64,000 bases of DNA from Mycolicibacterium helvum (GCF_010731895.1 NZ_AP022596.1:1240001-1304000), one strand, 5' to 3'. Positions 17,491 to 28,566 are shown, counted from the first letter of the stretch. Numbers and translations are program-made. The notes: generated by a model not told the origin, from the letters alone.

Positions 17491-18411
17491 ATGACGCGTA
17501 CCGATAACGACACCTGGGATTTAGCATCCAGCGTGGGAGCCACAGCCACCCTGGTCGCCGCCGCCCGCGCCGCGGCGAGCCGGGAGACCGAACCCCTGAT
17601 CGACGATCCTTTCGCCGAACCACTGGTGCGAGCCGTCGGTATCGACTTCTTCATCAAAATGGCCGGCGGAGACCTCCCCACCCCTAACGACCAGACCGCC
17701 ATGGGCGTGACCCGGATGACCGACAACATGGCCGTGCGGACGAAGTTCTTCGACGAGTTCTTCCATGGAGCCGCCGAGGACGGGGTCCGACAAGTGGTCA
17801 TCCTGGCCTCCGGGCTGGACTCCCGCGCCTACCGGCTGGACTGGCCGGCCGGCATGGTCGTCTTCGAGATCGATCAGCCAGACGTCATCGCGTTCAAGAC
17901 CCAGACCCTGGCCGAACAGGGCGCCACGCCGACCTGTGACCGCCGCACCGTGGCGATGGATCTGCGTTACGACTGGGCCAGCGCGCTGCGTGAAGCCGGC
18001 TTCGACCCCGAGGCGCCCACCGCCTGGAGCGCCGAAGGCCTGCTGGGCTATCTACCCCCCGACGCCCAGGACCGCCTGCTGGACACCGTCACCGACTTGT
18101 CCGCGCCGGGCAGCCGGATCGCCATCGACACCGCACCGCCGTCGAATCCGGAGGAGAGCGAAGAGTCGCGCGAACAAATGGAGACCATCTCGGCGCACTG
18201 GCGCGAAAACGGCTTCGACCTCGACTTCGGCAGCCTGGTGTACCTGGGTGAGCGCAACGAGGCCACCGCTTACCTCACCGGCCACGGCTGGAACGTCAGC
18301 GCCGCCCCGGTCAACGATCTGCTGGCCGCCGGCCAACGAGCGACCTTCGGCTCAGACGAACCGATGGGCAAGCTCTACTACATCAGCGCCAGCTACGGCG
18401 GTGCCCGATGA
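17491..18411 (+). CDS. SAM-dependent methyltransferase (mycobacterial LCMT-like family), copy 1 of 4
   Basis: The 306-residue protein belongs to the expanded mycobacterial family of putative class I methyltransferases related to leucine carboxyl methyltransferases. The N-terminal family signature is [21 protein letters not shown]. The SAM motif I is [17 protein letters not shown], and the acidic motif II is [16 protein letters not shown]-terminal region with [21 protein letters not shown] completes the fold. Substrates of this family are not known. AT-rich sequence with TATAAG/TATACA boxes precedes the gene. It heads an array of four same-strand paralogues between secY and sppA, where M. tuberculosis also carries members of this family. 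Confidence 0.92.
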   Translation: MTRTDNDTWDLASSVGATATLVAAARAAASRETEPLIDDPFAEPLVRAVGIDFFIKMAGGDLPTPNDQTAMGVTRMTDNMAVRTKFFDEFFHGAAEDGVRQVVILASGLDSRAYRLDWPAGMVVFEIDQPDVIAFKTQTLAEQGATPTCDRRTVAMDLRYDWASALREAGFDPEAPTAWSAEGLLGYLPPDAQDRLLDTVTDLSAPGSRIAIDTAPPSNPEESEESREQMETISAHWRENGFDLDFGSLVYLGERNEATAYLTGHGWNVSAAPVNDLLAAGQRATFGSDEPMGKLYYISASYGGAR

Positions 18412-19343
18412 GCCGCAGCGACTCTGACACCTGGGACCTGGCCACCAGCGTCGGGACCACCGCCACCATGGTGGCCGCCGCCCGCGCGGTCGCCAGCCGC
18501 GAAGAGAACGCACTCATCGACGACCCGTTCGCCGCACCCCTGGTCCGCGCCGTCGGCATCGACGTCTTCACCAAGATGGTTGACGGCGACATCGACATCG
18601 CGGCCACCGACACCGAGGGCACCGCCCGGGTGATGACGGACGTCATGGCGGTGCGAACCCGCTTCTTCGACGACTTCTTCCTGAATGCGACCGGAGCCGC
18701 TGGGCCGGCGACATCAGGCTCAGAGGCGGGAGTGCGCCAGGCCGTCATCCTGGCGTCCGGCTTGGACTCCCGGTCGTACCGGCTGGACTGGCCGGCCGGG
18801 ACCGTGGTCTACGAAATCGACCAGCCCAAGGTCATCGAATTCAAAACCGAGACACTGGCTGCACTGGGCGCCTCCCCCACCACCGATCTCCGCACAGTCA
18901 GCATCGACTTGCGTGAGGATTGGCCGGCGGCCTTACGGGCCCACGGCTTCGATGACACAAAGCCGACTGCGTGGAGCGCCGAAGGGCTGCTCGTCTACCT
19001 ACCCCCGGAGGCCCAGGACCGGCTCTTCGACAACATCACCGCGTTGTCGGCGCCGGGAAGCCGACTGGCCACCGAGTACCACCCCGATGGCGGCAGCGGT
19101 CTGGCTGCCCGCTCCAAGGCGATCAGCGACCAGTGGCGGGAACGGGGGCTGGAGCTCAACATGGCCGACCTGTTCTATGCCGGGGAGCGGAACCCTGTCA
19201 TCGGTTATCTCGAAGGGCAGGGCTGGGAGGTCGGCTCTCAAGCGCGCGCCGAACTGTTCGCGGCGTACGGACGGCCCTTCCCCGAGACCAACTTGACCGA
19301 ATCACTACGGAACTCCGTTTCCGTCACCGCAACCCGGAAGTAG
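18408..19343 (+). CDS. SAM-dependent methyltransferase, copy 2 of 4
   Basis: The 311-residue paralogue has [21 protein letters not shown] near the start, motif [18 protein letters not shown], motif [16 protein letters not shown] and the [20 protein letters not shown] block. It carries a short insertion rich in Gly, Ala and Ser before motif I (about residues 90-107) that copies 3 and 4 lack. Its ATG overlaps the stop of copy 1 (ATGA), indicating one transcript. Substrate unknown. Confidence 0.92.
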   Translation: MSRSDSDTWDLATSVGTTATMVAAARAVASREENALIDDPFAAPLVRAVGIDVFTKMVDGDIDIAATDTEGTARVMTDVMAVRTRFFDDFFLNATGAAGPATSGSEAGVRQAVILASGLDSRSYRLDWPAGTVVYEIDQPKVIEFKTETLAALGASPTTDLRTVSIDLREDWPAALRAHGFDDTKPTAWSAEGLLVYLPPEAQDRLFDNITALSAPGSRLATEYHPDGGSGLAARSKAISDQWRERGLELNMADLFYAGERNPVIGYLEGQGWEVGSQARAELFAAYGRPFPETNLTESLRNSVSVTATRK

Positions 19344-19350
19344 CACCACC

Positions 19351-20280
19351 ATGAGCGAGACCCAATCGATCCGATACGACGGCGACACCTGGGACCTGGC
19401 GTCCAGTGTCGGCGCCACCGCGACGTCGGTGGCGGCGTCCCGCGCGCTGGCCTCCCAGGGGCCGGACGCACTGATCCACGACCCGTACGCCGACGCCCTG
19501 GTCAAGGCGGTCGGCGTGGAATCGCTGATCCGGGTGGCCAACGGTGAGGCGACCGTCGAGGACGACCCGATGCTCAACCGACGCAGGATGACCGAGCAGA
19601 TCGCGGTCCGGACGCGCTACTTCGACGATTTCTTCACCAACGCGGCCCGCGACGGCGTACGCCAGGCCGTGATCCTGGCCTCCGGGCTGGATACCCGCGC
19701 CTACCGGCTGAGCTGGCCGGCTGGCGCGGTGGTGTTCGAACTCGACCAGCCTCAGGTCATCGAGTTCAAGACCCGCGTAATGGCCGACCTCGGCGTGTCC
19801 CCCACCGCCGAGCGACGGGCCATCAGCGTCGACCTGCGCGACGACTGGCCGGCAGCGTTGCAGGAGAACGGTTTCGACGTCAACCAGCCGACCGCCTGGA
19901 TCGCTGAGGGACTACTGATCTATCTGCCGCCGGAGGCACAGGATCGCCTACTGGACAACATCACCGCACTGTCGGCCCCGGACAGCCGTTTCGCCACCGA
20001 ATTCATGGCTGCGGGAATGACATTGCCGGACAGCTGGCGCGACCGATTCAAGAAATACTCGGCGCAGATCGGCTCCGATATCGACCTGCCGGCCTTGTTC
20101 TATGACGGCGAGCGGAATGCGGCCGGCGACTATCTGAGCGAGCGCGGCTGGCGGATCAGCACCCAGACCACCCGGGAATCGTATGCCGCCAACGGTTTCG
20201 AGATGCCCGACGACGAGACGCTGGTGCAGTTCAGTGACACGACCGGCTATCTGACCGCGACCCGCGCACGGGAGAACTGA
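19351..20280 (+). CDS. SAM-dependent methyltransferase, copy 3 of 4
   Basis: The 309-residue paralogue carries a nine-residue N-terminal extension before [21 protein letters not shown]. Motif I is [17 protein letters not shown] and motif II is [14 protein letters not shown]. The [19 protein letters not shown] block is intact and no catalytic element is missing compared with the other copies. It starts 7 nt after copy 2 and shares its last base with the start of copy 4. Confidence 0.92.
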   Translation: MSETQSIRYDGDTWDLASSVGATATSVAASRALASQGPDALIHDPYADALVKAVGVESLIRVANGEATVEDDPMLNRRRMTEQIAVRTRYFDDFFTNAARDGVRQAVILASGLDTRAYRLSWPAGAVVFELDQPQVIEFKTRVMADLGVSPTAERRAISVDLRDDWPAALQENGFDVNQPTAWIAEGLLIYLPPEAQDRLLDNITALSAPDSRFATEFMAAGMTLPDSWRDRFKKYSAQIGSDIDLPALFYDGERNAAGDYLSERGWRISTQTTRESYAANGFEMPDDETLVQFSDTTGYLTATRAREN

Positions 20281-21194
20281 TGGCACGCACCAACGATGAC
20301 ACCTGGGACCTGACCTCCAGCGTGGGCGCGACTGCGACGATGGTCGCGGCCGGGCGCGCATTGGCCACCAAAGATCCCCGCCACCTGATCGATGATCCGT
20401 TCGCCGATCCCCTCGTCCGGGCCGTCGGCATCGACTTCTTCATCAAAATGATCGACGGAGAACTCGACGGGTCACTATTCGACGATGTGACTCCCGAACG
20501 GGTGCAGGCCATGATCGACGGAATGGCTGTGCGCGCCAAGTTCTTCGACGACTACTTCATCTCGTCGACCGACCGCGGGATCCGGCAGGCGGTGATCCTG
20601 GCATCGGGCTTGGACGCACGCGCCTACCGGCTGCCATGGCCGGCAGGCACGACGGTGTACGAGATAGACCAGCCCCAGGTGATCGAATTCAAGACCAGCG
20701 TGCTCGAGGATCTCGGCGCCCAGCCCACCGCACAACGCCACACCATCGGCATCGACCTGCGCGAGGACTGGCCCGCAGCGTTGCGTGCAGCCGGTTTCGA
20801 CGTGACAGCACCCACCGCATGGGTGGCCGAAGGACTGTTGGTGTACCTGCCGCCCGAGGCACAGGACCAGCTGTTCGACACCATCACTTCGCTGAGTGCG
20901 CCCGGCAGCGCCGTAGCCACCGAATACGTGCCCGGCATCATGGATTTCGACCCCGCGAAGGCCACCGAGATGACGGCCAAGGCCCGTGATCAGGGCCTGG
21001 ATCTCGATATGGGGTCGCTGGTCTATCCCGGCCCACGCAGCCACGTGATCGATTACCTGGACAGCAAGGGCTGGGATGTCACCGGCACCCCCGGCGATGA
21101 GCTATTCCGGCGCCTCGGCCTGCCCGCGTCCCCCGAACACGACGACAACGACCCGTTCGGCGAAATCGTCTACGTCAGTGCCACTCTGGATTGA
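20280..21194 (+). CDS. SAM-dependent methyltransferase, copy 4 of 4
   Basis: The 304-residue paralogue has [21 protein letters not shown] at its start, motif [18 protein letters not shown], motif [16 protein letters not shown] and [19 protein letters not shown]. The ATG overlaps the stop of copy 3 (TGATG). Its 3' end overlaps the convergent sppA gene by 20 bases. The SAM site looks intact, so all four copies are probably functional proteins with different substrates. This is inference from the absence of decay. Confidence 0.92.
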   Translation: MARTNDDTWDLTSSVGATATMVAAGRALATKDPRHLIDDPFADPLVRAVGIDFFIKMIDGELDGSLFDDVTPERVQAMIDGMAVRAKFFDDYFISSTDRGIRQAVILASGLDARAYRLPWPAGTTVYEIDQPQVIEFKTSVLEDLGAQPTAQRHTIGIDLREDWPAALRAAGFDVTAPTAWVAEGLLVYLPPEAQDQLFDTITSLSAPGSAVATEYVPGIMDFDPAKATEMTAKARDQGLDLDMGSLVYPGPRSHVIDYLDSKGWDVTGTPGDELFRRLGLPASPEHDDNDPFGEIVYVSATLD

Positions 21195-23007
21195 ACCCCA
21201 GCCACAACAGGCTGGTGCCGCTCAGCGCCCGCTGACCCTGATCCAGTAATCCGCTGACCGACTGCCCGAGCAACGCCGTGACGGCATCGGGCAACGACGC
21301 AGCCGCAGGCTGCGAAGAGGGTTTGGGGCGCAAGAAGTCCCGCAATGACGAACCGGGATAACTGGCCAGGTCGACCTCGGCGTCGACGTCGATTCCGGCG
21401 AGCACCTTGGCCCGCCGCACCGCCGTCCTCAGCCCACCGAGTTCGTCCACCAGCCCACGCTCCAGAGCATCGGCACCTGTCCACACCCGGCCACGGGCCA
21501 CCGCGTCGACCGCCTCGACCGACATGTGCCGCGCCTCGGCCACCCGCTGGACGAAGTCGCTATAGAACAGGTCAGCCTCGGCCTCCACCAGAGCCTGCTG
21601 CTCTGGGGTGAACGGCGCGTTGACCGACCACGCATCGGCGTTGTCGTTGGTCCGCACACTGTCCGACCCGACCCCGAGTCGCTCTTTGAGTTCACGAGCC
21701 ACCAGCTTGCCGGTCAGCACGCCAATGGAGCCGGTGATGGTGCCCGGGTTGGCGACGATGGCATCGGCCCCCATCGCGATGTAGTAGCCGCCCGAAGCCG
21801 CCACCGCACCCATCGAGGCGACGACGGGCTTGCCCTTGGCGCGCACCCGCGTCACTTCCCGCCAAATGGTCTCCGATCCGGTTACCGACCCGCCTGGACT
21901 GTCCACCCGCACCACCACAGCGGCCACATCGTCATCGGAAGCGACCTGCCGCAGCGCGGCACCGATGGTGTCGCCGCCGGCACTGGAGCGCCCGAACGGA
22001 AGCCCCTGCGGGCCGCCGCGGCCGCTGACGATCGACCCCGCGACCGTGACCACCGCGATCCTCGGGCGCTTCTTGCGACCCGGGACGGACGGCAGCGGCG
22101 GCATGGGCGCACTCTTGCGAACCTGCGCGTAGCGGGACAGGAACAGCCGCGGCGGAGCGTTGTCGTCGGAGTCGGCGTCACCGGTCTCGGGTGTAACACC
22201 TTCCGGAGGGCACGACCCGGGAATAGATTGAGTGCCAGTCAGTTCGGCGATGCGACCGTAGGCCTCGTCACGGAATCCGATGCGGTCGACCAAGTGGCCG
22301 GCGATCGCGTCGTCGCGCAGCAGCGGCGCGCGGTTGGCCAGTTCGTCGACGGCCGCGACCTCGATATGCCTCGACTCGGCGATGGCCTGCCACACCTGGC
22401 TGTGCAGGCTGGCGATCAGCCGGGCATCGGCCTCGCGGTGGGCGTCGGTGTAGTGGTCCTGGGTGAACATGTTGACCGCCGACTTGTATTCGCCGCGGGC
22501 GACGAACTGGGCCTCGATGCCGGCTTTGCCCAGTGCATCGCGCAGGAACAGCGCATTGGTGGCGAACCCGATCAGGCCGACGGTGCCTGTGGGCTGCATC
22601 CACACTTCGGAGAATGCCGAGGCCAGGTAATAGGACAGCGTGCCCGGGTAGGTCTCGGCCCAGGCCAGCGACGGCTTCGCCTCGGTGAACGCGGCGATGG
22701 CTGCCCGCAACTCCTGTACCGCGCCGGGCGGTGCTGCCGAAAGCTGGACGCGCGCAATCAGTCCGGCGACCCGCGGATCCTCGGCGGCGCGATGGATCGC
22801 AGCGACGGCATCGCGCAGCAGCATCGTCCGGCCGCCACCGGTGATGAAGGTCAGCGGGTCGAACCCGCTGACCTCCGGCGGAACGGCCTGCAGGTCGAGC
22901 TCCAGGACGCAGCCATCGGGCACTCCGTGATGCCGGGCGGTGTCGATGCGGCGCAGCGCGTCGCGGATGTCGTCGGCGCCCGGGACGGCGGGCAGAAAGG
23001 CGAACAT
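21175..23007 (-). CDS. sppA: Signal peptide peptidase SppA (protease IV), long form
   Basis: This membrane-associated serine/lysine-dyad protease degrades cleaved signal peptides. The 610-residue protein has the two tandem SppA domains of the long form. Lys175 ([12 protein letters not shown]) in the N-terminal domain and Ser405 ([13 protein letters not shown]) in the C-terminal domain are in the positions of the E. coli dyad (Lys209, Ser409). The segment [13 protein letters not shown] precedes the serine. The start at 23007 is chosen by similarity to the expected N-terminus and length; upstream frame is low-complexity and unlike coding sequence. In M. tuberculosis sppA directly follows rplO, but here an LLM gene lies between. 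Confidence 0.94.
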   Translation of the reverse strand: MFAFLPAVPGADDIRDALRRIDTARHHGVPDGCVLELDLQAVPPEVSGFDPLTFITGGGRTMLLRDAVAAIHRAAEDPRVAGLIARVQLSAAPPGAVQELRAAIAAFTEAKPSLAWAETYPGTLSYYLASAFSEVWMQPTGTVGLIGFATNALFLRDALGKAGIEAQFVARGEYKSAVNMFTQDHYTDAHREADARLIASLHSQVWQAIAESRHIEVAAVDELANRAPLLRDDAIAGHLVDRIGFRDEAYGRIAELTGTQSIPGSCPPEGVTPETGDADSDDNAPPRLFLSRYAQVRKSAPMPPLPSVPGRKKRPRIAVVTVAGSIVSGRGGPQGLPFGRSSAGGDTIGAALRQVASDDDVAAVVVRVDSPGGSVTGSETIWREVTRVRAKGKPVVASMGAVAASGGYYIAMGADAIVANPGTITGSIGVLTGKLVARELKERLGVGSDSVRTNDNADAWSVNAPFTPEQQALVEAEADLFYSDFVQRVAEARHMSVEAVDAVARGRVWTGADALERGLVDELGGLRTAVRRAKVLAGIDVDAEVDLASYPGSSLRDFLRPKPSSQPAAASLPDAVTALLGQSVSGLLDQGQRALSGTSLLWLGFNPEWH

Positions 23008-23066
23008 ACCGTCGAGGCTACCGGCGCTGGGAGCGGCGCCGGCCGGCACGCTCGTACGGTGGAGGG

Positions 23067-23993
23067 GTGAGGTACTCCATCTCGATACCGCAATTCGACG
23101 TCGACGGCTTCGACGGCGAGGCGCTGCGAAGCTACCTGGTCCGTGCCGAGGAGCTCGGCTTCGAGGGCGGCTGGACGCTGGAGCAGGTGATCGGGCCTGC
23201 GCCGTTGATCGCTCCGCTGGAGCTGCTGTCCTGGGCCGCGGCGGGCACCACGACACTGCGGCTGGGGGTGGCGGTGCTGATCACCTCCCTGCACGACCCG
23301 CTACAGCTGGCCTCCTCGATCACCGCGGTGGACCGGCTCAGCCACGGCCGCCTCGAGCTCGGCGTCGCACCCGGTGGCGGACGGCGTCAATTCCAAGCCT
23401 TCGGCGTCGACCCCGACACCTTCATCAGCAGCTTCACCGAGGGCCTGCAGTTGATGAAGGCGGCGTGGTCCGATGATCCGCGGGTTACCTTTCACGGCCG
23501 ATTCCGCCATGTCGACGATCTGCCGATCTCACCCAAGCCGGTGCAGCGGCCACACCCGCCGATCTGGTTCGGCGCCAACGCTCCTCGCGCGATCGCCCGG
23601 GCAGTCCGGCACGGCGATGCATTCATGGGCGCGGGATCGTCGACAACGGAGAACTTCGCGACGGCGGTACAGACATTGCGCACCGAGCTGGCCGCGCAGG
23701 ACAAGGATCCGGCGACATTCCGGGTCGGCAAGCGGGTGTACCTGATCGTCGACGATGACAGCGCCACGGCACGGGAGCGGGTGCTCGCGGGGCTGCGCCG
23801 GATCTACGGGACGATGCCGGGGGTGGACGCGGTCCCCGTCTCAGGCACCCCGGCAGAGGTTGTCCGCGGGCTGCGTGAGGTGATCGACGCGGGCGCGCAG
23901 ACTCTGCTGCTGAACCCGACCGGTGCGAACGTCGCCGAGGATCGCGAGCAGATGGAACGCCTTGCCGCCGAAGTGATTCCGCAACTGAGTTAG
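23067..23993 (+). CDS. LLM-class (luciferase-like) oxidoreductase, probably F420-dependent
   Basis: This 308-residue TIM-barrel flavin/F420 enzyme has the family segments ITAVDRLSHGRLELGVAPGG and PPIWFGANAPRAIARAVRHGDAF, and a C-terminal AEVVRGLREVIDAGAQTLLL. Mycobacterial members commonly use F420 to reduce or oxidise small molecules. Its substrate is unknown. The GTG start has GGAGG almost touching it. TACGGT six bases upstream would place the transcription start on the GTG, so leaderless expression is possible. It is inserted between the spc operon and sppA and is convergent with rplO. Confidence 0.87.
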   Translation: MRYSISIPQFDVDGFDGEALRSYLVRAEELGFEGGWTLEQVIGPAPLIAPLELLSWAAAGTTTLRLGVAVLITSLHDPLQLASSITAVDRLSHGRLELGVAPGGGRRQFQAFGVDPDTFISSFTEGLQLMKAAWSDDPRVTFHGRFRHVDDLPISPKPVQRPHPPIWFGANAPRAIARAVRHGDAFMGAGSSTTENFATAVQTLRTELAAQDKDPATFRVGKRVYLIVDDDSATARERVLAGLRRIYGTMPGVDAVPVSGTPAEVVRGLREVIDAGAQTLLLNPTGANVAEDREQMERLAAEVIPQLS

Positions 23994-23997
23994 CAAC

Positions 23998-24042
23998 GAA
24001 AAAGGCCCCCTGACACGCAGTGCGTGCGGGGACCTCTTTCTT
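23998..24042. terminator. Bidirectional terminator between the LLM gene and rplO
   Basis: A long imperfect inverted repeat (AAAAAGGCCCCC paired with GGGGACCTCTTT) encloses a second small stem (ACGCA/TGCGT). It has A and T runs on its two ends, so it can stop transcripts arriving from either convergent gene, including the end of the spc operon. Confidence 0.75.
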
Positions 24043-24052
24043 GAGTACTAGC

Positions 24053-24496
24053 TCAGAGCTCGGTGGCCGAACCGCCTGCGGCGGTGATGGCCTCGCGGGC
24101 GCTGCCGCTGAACTTGTGAGCGGTGACGTCGATCTTGGCGGTCAGCTTGCCATCGCCGAGCACCTTGACGAGCACGTTCTTGCGAACCAGGCCCTTGTCC
24201 ACCAGTTCATCGACACCGACGGTGCCGCCCTGCGGGAAGGCCTTGTTGATGTCGCCGACGTTGACGACGGCGTACTCGGTGCGGAACCGGTTACGGAAAC
24301 CCTTGAGCTTGGGCAGCCGCATGTGGATCGGCATCTGCCCGCCCTCGAAGGTCACCGGCACGTTCTTGCGGGCCTTGGTGCCCTTGGTGCCACGACCGGC
24401 CGTCTTACCCTTGGAGCCCTCACCGCGACCGACGCGAGTCTTCGCGGTCTTGGAGCCGGGAGCCGGCTTCAGGTCGTGCAGCTTGATGACGCTCAT
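24053..24496 (-). CDS. rplO: Large-subunit ribosomal protein uL15
   Basis: The 147-residue protein binds 23S rRNA late in large-subunit assembly. It has the glycine- and lysine-rich N-terminus typical of L15 ([21 protein letters not shown]) and the conserved [14 protein letters not shown] region. It is the last gene of the spc-type operon. Its ATG overlaps the rpmD stop. Confidence 0.97.
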   Translation of the reverse strand: MSVIKLHDLKPAPGSKTAKTRVGRGEGSKGKTAGRGTKGTKARKNVPVTFEGGQMPIHMRLPKLKGFRNRFRTEYAVVNVGDINKAFPQGGTVGVDELVDKGLVRKNVLVKVLGDGKLTAKIDVTAHKFSGSAREAITAAGGSATEL

Positions 24497-24684
24497 GATT
24501 TTGCCTCAACCGCTTCTACTTCGACGAGGTGGTGCACGGCGTTGATCAGGCCGCGCGTCTGCGGCGTGTCCTCGCGAACCACCGACTGGCGAATCTTCTT
24601 CAGCCCCAGGGTCCGCAGGCTCTCACGCTGCTTCCAGCGGGCACCGACGATGCCGCGCACCTGGGTGATCTTCAGGTCTGCCAT
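24493..24684 (-). CDS. rpmD: Large-subunit ribosomal protein uL30
   Basis: The 63-residue bacterial L30 has the typical [23 protein letters not shown] core that contacts 23S rRNA. It lies between rpsE and rplO, as in most bacteria. Confidence 0.97.
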   Translation of the reverse strand: MADLKITQVRGIVGARWKQRESLRTLGLKKIRQSVVREDTPQTRGLINAVHHLVEVEAVEAKS

Positions 24685-24686
24685 GG

Positions 24687-25391
24687 TTATGCGCTTCCTT
24701 CACGCGCGGCTGCAGCAGCCAGCGCATCGCTTTCCCGACGCGCGCGCAGCATTCCGGCCGGCGCAACATCTTCGATCGGCAGCCCGCGACGGGCGGCCAC
24801 CTCTTCGGGACGCTGCAGCAGCTTCAGCGCGGCAACGGTGGCATGCACCACGTTGATCGCGTTGTCACTGCCCAGCGACTTGGCCAGAACGTCGTGCACG
24901 CCAGCGCATTCCAGCACGGCACGGCACGCGCCACCGGCGATGACGCCGGTACCGGGGCTGGCCGGACGCAGCATCACGACACCGGCCGCAGCTTCGCCCT
25001 GCACGGGATGGGTGACGGTGCCACCGATCAGCGGGACGCGGAAGAAGTTCTTGCGCGCTTCCTCCACACCCTTGGCGATCGCGGCCGGAACCTCTTTGGC
25101 CTTGCCGTAGCCGACGCCGACCAGTCCGTTGCCGTCGCCGACGATCACCAGTGCGGTGAAGCTGAACCGACGACCACCCTTGACCACCTTGGAAACACGG
25201 TTGATCGTGACAACGCGCTCCAGGTAATTGCTCTTCTCGCCGCCATCGCGACCGCCGCGGCCGCCACGGTCTCCACGATCGTCGCGGCGGCCTCGGCCAC
25301 CGCGATCGTCACGTCCGCCGCGCTGCACGTCGGTCCGGGTGCCGGCCGAGGGTGCGCCGGTATCCGGCGCTGCGCTCTGCTCCGACATCAT
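24687..25391 (-). CDS. rpsE: Small-subunit ribosomal protein uS5
   Basis: The 234-residue protein helps decoding accuracy and helicase activity at the mRNA entry. The S5 core starts near residue 58 ([33 protein letters not shown]), with the [13 protein letters not shown] loop. An N-terminal extension of about 50 residues is rich in Arg, Gly and Asp repeats ([15 protein letters not shown]), an expansion seen in actinobacteria. Two adjacent ATG codons are possible starts. Confidence 0.96.
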   Translation of the reverse strand: MMSEQSAAPDTGAPSAGTRTDVQRGGRDDRGGRGRRDDRGDRGGRGGRDGGEKSNYLERVVTINRVSKVVKGGRRFSFTALVIVGDGNGLVGVGYGKAKEVPAAIAKGVEEARKNFFRVPLIGGTVTHPVQGEAAAGVVMLRPASPGTGVIAGGACRAVLECAGVHDVLAKSLGSDNAINVVHATVAALKLLQRPEEVAARRGLPIEDVAPAGMLRARRESDALAAAAAREGSA

Positions 25392-25413
25392 GCGGTCCTT
25401 CCGTTGTAAGTCA

Positions 25414-25821
25414 TTAGAATTTCAGTCCGTTCTCGCGGGCGGCATCGGCCAGCGCCGCGATCCGGCCGCCGTAGGTGTTGCCACCGCGGTCGAACACGAC
25501 AGCGTCGACACCGGCGGCCTTGGCGCGCTCGGCGATCAGCTGACCGACCCGCACGCTGTGCGCCTTCTTGTCGCCCTCGACCGCACGGACGTCGGCCTCG
25601 ATGGACGAGGCCGCGGCGACCGTAATGCCTTCGGCGTCATTGACCAGCTGCACGTGGATGTGCCGCGAGGAGCGGTTGACCACGAGGCGCGGCCGCTCGG
25701 CGGTGCCGACGACCTTCTTGCGCAGCCGGTTGTGCCGACGGAGGCGCGAAACCCGGCGCGCGGCCGAGACACTCGTACCGACCGGAGTGCGATCGGTGGC
25801 TGCCTTCTGTGCTTGAGCCAT
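25414..25821 (-). CDS. rplR: Large-subunit ribosomal protein uL18
   Basis: The 135-residue 5S rRNA-binding protein has [25 protein letters not shown] at the N-terminus of the L18 core and the ending [26 protein letters not shown]. It lies between rplF and rpsE in the spc operon. Confidence 0.97.
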   Translation of the reverse strand: MAQAQKAATDRTPVGTSVSAARRVSRLRRHNRLRKKVVGTAERPRLVVNRSSRHIHVQLVNDAEGITVAAASSIEADVRAVEGDKKAHSVRVGQLIAERAKAAGVDAVVFDRGGNTYGGRIAALADAARENGLKF

Positions 25822-25824
25822 GGC

Positions 25825-26364
25825 TTACTTACCTGTCTTTCCGACCTTGCGGCGGATCTGCTCACCCTCGTAGCGCACACCCTTGCCCTTGTACGGGTCC
25901 GGGCGACGCAGCCGACGGATGTTGGCCGAGATCTGGCCGACCTTCTGCTTGTCGATACCCGTGACCGAGAACTTGGTGGGCGTCTCCACCGCGAAGGTGA
26001 TGCCCTCCGGAGCCTCGATGATCACGGGATGGCTGAACCCGAGCGCGAACTCGAGGTTGCTGCCCTTGAGCTGCACGCGGTAACCGACGCCGAAGATCTC
26101 CATCTTGGTGGTGTAGCCCTCGGTCACACCGGTCACCAAGTTGGACACCAACGTGCGCGACAACCCGTGCAGCGAGCGGCTGCGCCGCTCGTCGTCGGGC
26201 CGGCTGACCACGATGGCGCCGTCGTCGTTGCGCGCTACGGAGATCGGCTCAGCGATCGCCAGTTGCAGCGTGCCCTTGGGGCCCTTGACCGACACGTTCT
26301 GGCCGTCGATCGTCACATCTACACCGGCGGGAATCGCCACCGGCTGCTTTCCAATGCGTGACAT
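25825..26364 (-). CDS. rplF: Large-subunit ribosomal protein uL6
   Basis: The 179-residue protein has two repeated L6 domains and the C-terminal signature [16 protein letters not shown]. It contacts the sarcin-ricin loop region and factor-binding site. It starts 13 nt after rpsH and ends 3 nt before rplR. Confidence 0.97.
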   Translation of the reverse strand: MSRIGKQPVAIPAGVDVTIDGQNVSVKGPKGTLQLAIAEPISVARNDDGAIVVSRPDDERRSRSLHGLSRTLVSNLVTGVTEGYTTKMEIFGVGYRVQLKGSNLEFALGFSHPVIIEAPEGITFAVETPTKFSVTGIDKQKVGQISANIRRLRRPDPYKGKGVRYEGEQIRRKVGKTGK

Positions 26365-26377
26365 GTTTAAGTCTCCC

Positions 26378-26776
26378 TCACCACACGTAAGCGAGGACTT
26401 CGCCGCCCACGCCCTGTCGGGACGCCTGGCGGTCGGTCAGCAGGCCGGAGGATGTGGAGATGATCGCCACACCCAGGCCGCCGAGCACTCGCGGAAGATT
26501 GGTGGATTTCGCGTACACCCGCAGACCGGGCTTGGACACCCGGCGCAACCCGGCGAGACTGCGCTCGCGGTTGGGGCCGTACTTGAGTGAAACAACCAGC
26601 GACTTGCCGACCCGAGCATCCTCGGTCCGGAAATCGTTGATGTAGCCCTCGCGCTTGAGGATCTCGGCGATATTCGCCTTGATCTTGCTGTGCGGCAGGG
26701 TCACCTCGTCGTGATACGCCGAATTGGCGTTGCGCAGACGTGTCAAGAAGTCTGCGATCGGGTCCGTCATGGTCAT
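26378..26776 (-). CDS. rpsH: Small-subunit ribosomal protein uS8
   Basis: The 132-residue 16S rRNA-binding assembly protein begins [17 protein letters not shown] and ends with the S8 signature [14 protein letters not shown]...GGEVLAYVW. In E. coli S8 is the translational repressor of the spc operon; whether this holds here is not visible from sequence. Confidence 0.97.
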   Translation of the reverse strand: MTMTDPIADFLTRLRNANSAYHDEVTLPHSKIKANIAEILKREGYINDFRTEDARVGKSLVVSLKYGPNRERSLAGLRRVSKPGLRVYAKSTNLPRVLGGLGVAIISTSSGLLTDRQASRQGVGGEVLAYVW

Positions 26777-26864
26777 GACTGGGCCTGTCTACCTTCCTCG
26801 CAGCGGTTCCCACTCGGGTCGATTCCCTTGGGGGCCTGCTGCGCACCTGTTCTGTAGGGGTCTG

Positions 26865-27050
26865 TTACCAGCTGGACTTTTGCACGCCGGGCAGTTCGCC
26901 GGCATGCGCCATCTCACGCAAGCAGATACGGCACAGGCCGAACTTGCGGTACACGGCATGGGGACGCCCGCACCTGTTGCAGCGGGTGTAGCCCCGCACG
27001 GCGAACTTCGGCTTCTTGTTGGCCTTGTTGACCAGTGCCTTCTTTGCCAT
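26865..27050 (-). CDS. rpsZ: Small-subunit ribosomal protein uS14, zinc-binding type Z
   Basis: The 61-residue S14 has an intact zinc ribbon of four cysteines (Cys24, Cys27, Cys40, Cys43). It is therefore the primary zinc-dependent form and not the zinc-free paralogue that replaces it under zinc starvation. The start follows 4 nt after rplE. A gap of 88 nt to rpsH contains no other gene. Confidence 0.95.
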   Translation of the reverse strand: MAKKALVNKANKKPKFAVRGYTRCNRCGRPHAVYRKFGLCRICLREMAHAGELPGVQKSSW

Positions 27051-27054
27051 CTGC

Positions 27055-27618
27055 TCAGTTCTCCTTGAAGGGGAAGCCCAGCGCGCGCAGCAGCGCTCGA
27101 CCTTCGTCGTCGTTCGTCGCCGAAGTGACGACCGTGATGTCCATGCCGCGGGGCCGGTCGATCGAGTCCACGTCGATCTCGTGGAACACCGACTGCTCGG
27201 AGAGCCCGAAGGTGTAGTTGCCGTGGCCATCGAACTGCTTGGGGCTCAGACCGCGGAAGTCGCGGATACGCGGCAGCGCGATCGACACCAGCCGGTCGAG
27301 GAACTCCCACATGCGGTCGCCGCGCAGGGTCACCCGCGCGCCGATCGGCATGCCCTCGCGCAGCTTGAACTGCGCGATCGACTTGCGGGCCTTGCGAATC
27401 TCGGGCTTCTGGCCGGTGATCAGCGCGAGGTCGTTGACCGCGCCGTTGATCAGCTTGGCGTCGCGGGCGGCGTCACCGACACCCATGTTGACCACGACCT
27501 TGACCACGCCGGGGATCTGCATGACGTTGGCGTAGTTGAACTCGTTGTTGAGCGCCGCCTTGATCTCTTCGCGGTAGCGCTGCTTCAGCCGGGGCTGAAC
27601 CTTCTCTGCGGTTGTCAT
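27055..27618 (-). CDS. rplE: Large-subunit ribosomal protein uL5
   Basis: The 187-residue 5S rRNA- and P-site tRNA-contacting protein has the L5 signature [13 protein letters not shown] and the C-terminal [25 protein letters not shown]. It lies between rplX and rpsZ, the standard order. Confidence 0.97.
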   Translation of the reverse strand: MTTAEKVQPRLKQRYREEIKAALNNEFNYANVMQIPGVVKVVVNMGVGDAARDAKLINGAVNDLALITGQKPEIRKARKSIAQFKLREGMPIGARVTLRGDRMWEFLDRLVSIALPRIRDFRGLSPKQFDGHGNYTFGLSEQSVFHEIDVDSIDRPRGMDITVVTSATNDDEGRALLRALGFPFKEN

Positions 27619-27620
27619 CG

Positions 27621-27938
27621 TCAGACGTCCTTGCCGTTGCGCTTGGAAATGCGAACCCGCTTGCCGGATTCGGAATCCACGCGGTAGCCGATGCGGGTCG
27701 GGTTGCCGTCGGAGTCGACGACCATCACGTTGGAGACGTGGATCGGTGCCTCCTGCGTGACGATGCCGCCCGAGGACGCGCCACGCTCGTTGGCCGACTG
27801 CGCGGTGTGCTTCTTGATGCGGTTAACGCCCTCGACGAGCACCCGGTTACGGGTCGGGAAGGCCTGCAGGACCTTGCCCTTGGCGCCCTTGTCCTTGCCG
27901 GCAACGACCAGCACGGTGTCGCCCTTCTTGACCTTCAT
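27621..27938 (-). CDS. rplX: Large-subunit ribosomal protein uL24
   Basis: The 105-residue early assembly protein opens with the KOW motif ([22 protein letters not shown]) and has the VNRIKKHT segment. It directly abuts rplN, with no gap. Confidence 0.97.
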   Translation of the reverse strand: MKVKKGDTVLVVAGKDKGAKGKVLQAFPTRNRVLVEGVNRIKKHTAQSANERGASSGGIVTQEAPIHVSNVMVVDSDGNPTRIGYRVDSESGKRVRISKRNGKDV

Positions 27939-28307
27939 TTACAACACCTCCGGTGCCAGCGAGACGATCTTCATGAAGCGCTTTTCGCGCAGTTCACGGC
28001 CGACCGGGCCGAAGATGCGGGTGCCACGCGGATCGTTGTCGTTCTTGATGATGACGGCGGCGTTCTCGTCGAACTTGATGTAGCTGCCGTCTGCCCGGCG
28101 GCGCTCCTTGACGGTGCGCACGACGACGGCCTTGACCACGTCACCGCGCTTGACGTTGCCACCGGGGATGGCGTCCTTGACGGTCGCCACAATCACATCG
28201 CCGATACCGGCGTAGCGCCGCGACGAGCCACCCAGAACACGGATGCACAAGATCTCCTTGGCGCCCGTGTTGTCGGCGACCTTGAGCCGCGATTCCTGCT
28301 GAATCAC
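27939..28307 (-). CDS. rplN: Large-subunit ribosomal protein uL14
   Basis: The 122-residue protein at the intersubunit face begins [20 protein letters not shown] and ends [20 protein letters not shown]. It is the first gene of the spc operon. The operon is separated from the S10 operon by the sulfatase block and has its own promoter candidate at 28438-28466. A GAGGAG site lies just upstream of the start. Confidence 0.97.
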   Translation of the reverse strand: MIQQESRLKVADNTGAKEILCIRVLGGSSRRYAGIGDVIVATVKDAIPGGNVKRGDVVKAVVVRTVKERRRADGSYIKFDENAAVIIKNDNDPRGTRIFGPVGRELREKRFMKIVSLAPEVL

Positions 28308-28424
28308 TAGATCTCCTCGACCTGGTTACTGTGTGCACGGCAGATACCGACCTGACGTGCGCGGTCTTTGTCACCTAAAGAGCACGCAGGGTTTTCTCAC
28401 GTGGAGATAACCGAGGTCTGCCCT

Positions 28425-28466
28425 AGGCAACCCCTAAATACTAGGTGACGAGCGGAAAAGCTCCAA
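28425..28466 (-). promoter_or_regulatory. Candidate promoter of the spc (rplN) operon
   Basis: On the minus strand TTGGAG (28466-28461) is followed after exactly 17 bases by TAGTAT (28443-28438), a good housekeeping-sigma pair. Four bases after the -10 comes GGGTTGCCT (28433-28425), which recurs at the same place after the rpsJ promoter. The predicted start leaves a leader of about 120 nt before rplN. The gap 28308-28566 holds nothing else recognisable. Confidence 0.6.
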
Positions 28467-28566
28467 ATCCTCGCACTTCTCCCGCCTCGCCGAGGCTGCA
28501 GTTATCGACCCAGAGAGCGATGCACAGTCAAGTGGTGAGTGCATTGTTTAGGTGGCTGGGCGGGGA

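Noticed and set aside
23008..23256. N-terminal extension of SppA by 83 residues
   Set aside because: The stretch is an Arg/Pro/Ala/Ser-rich low-complexity run and overlaps the divergent LLM gene and its promoter.
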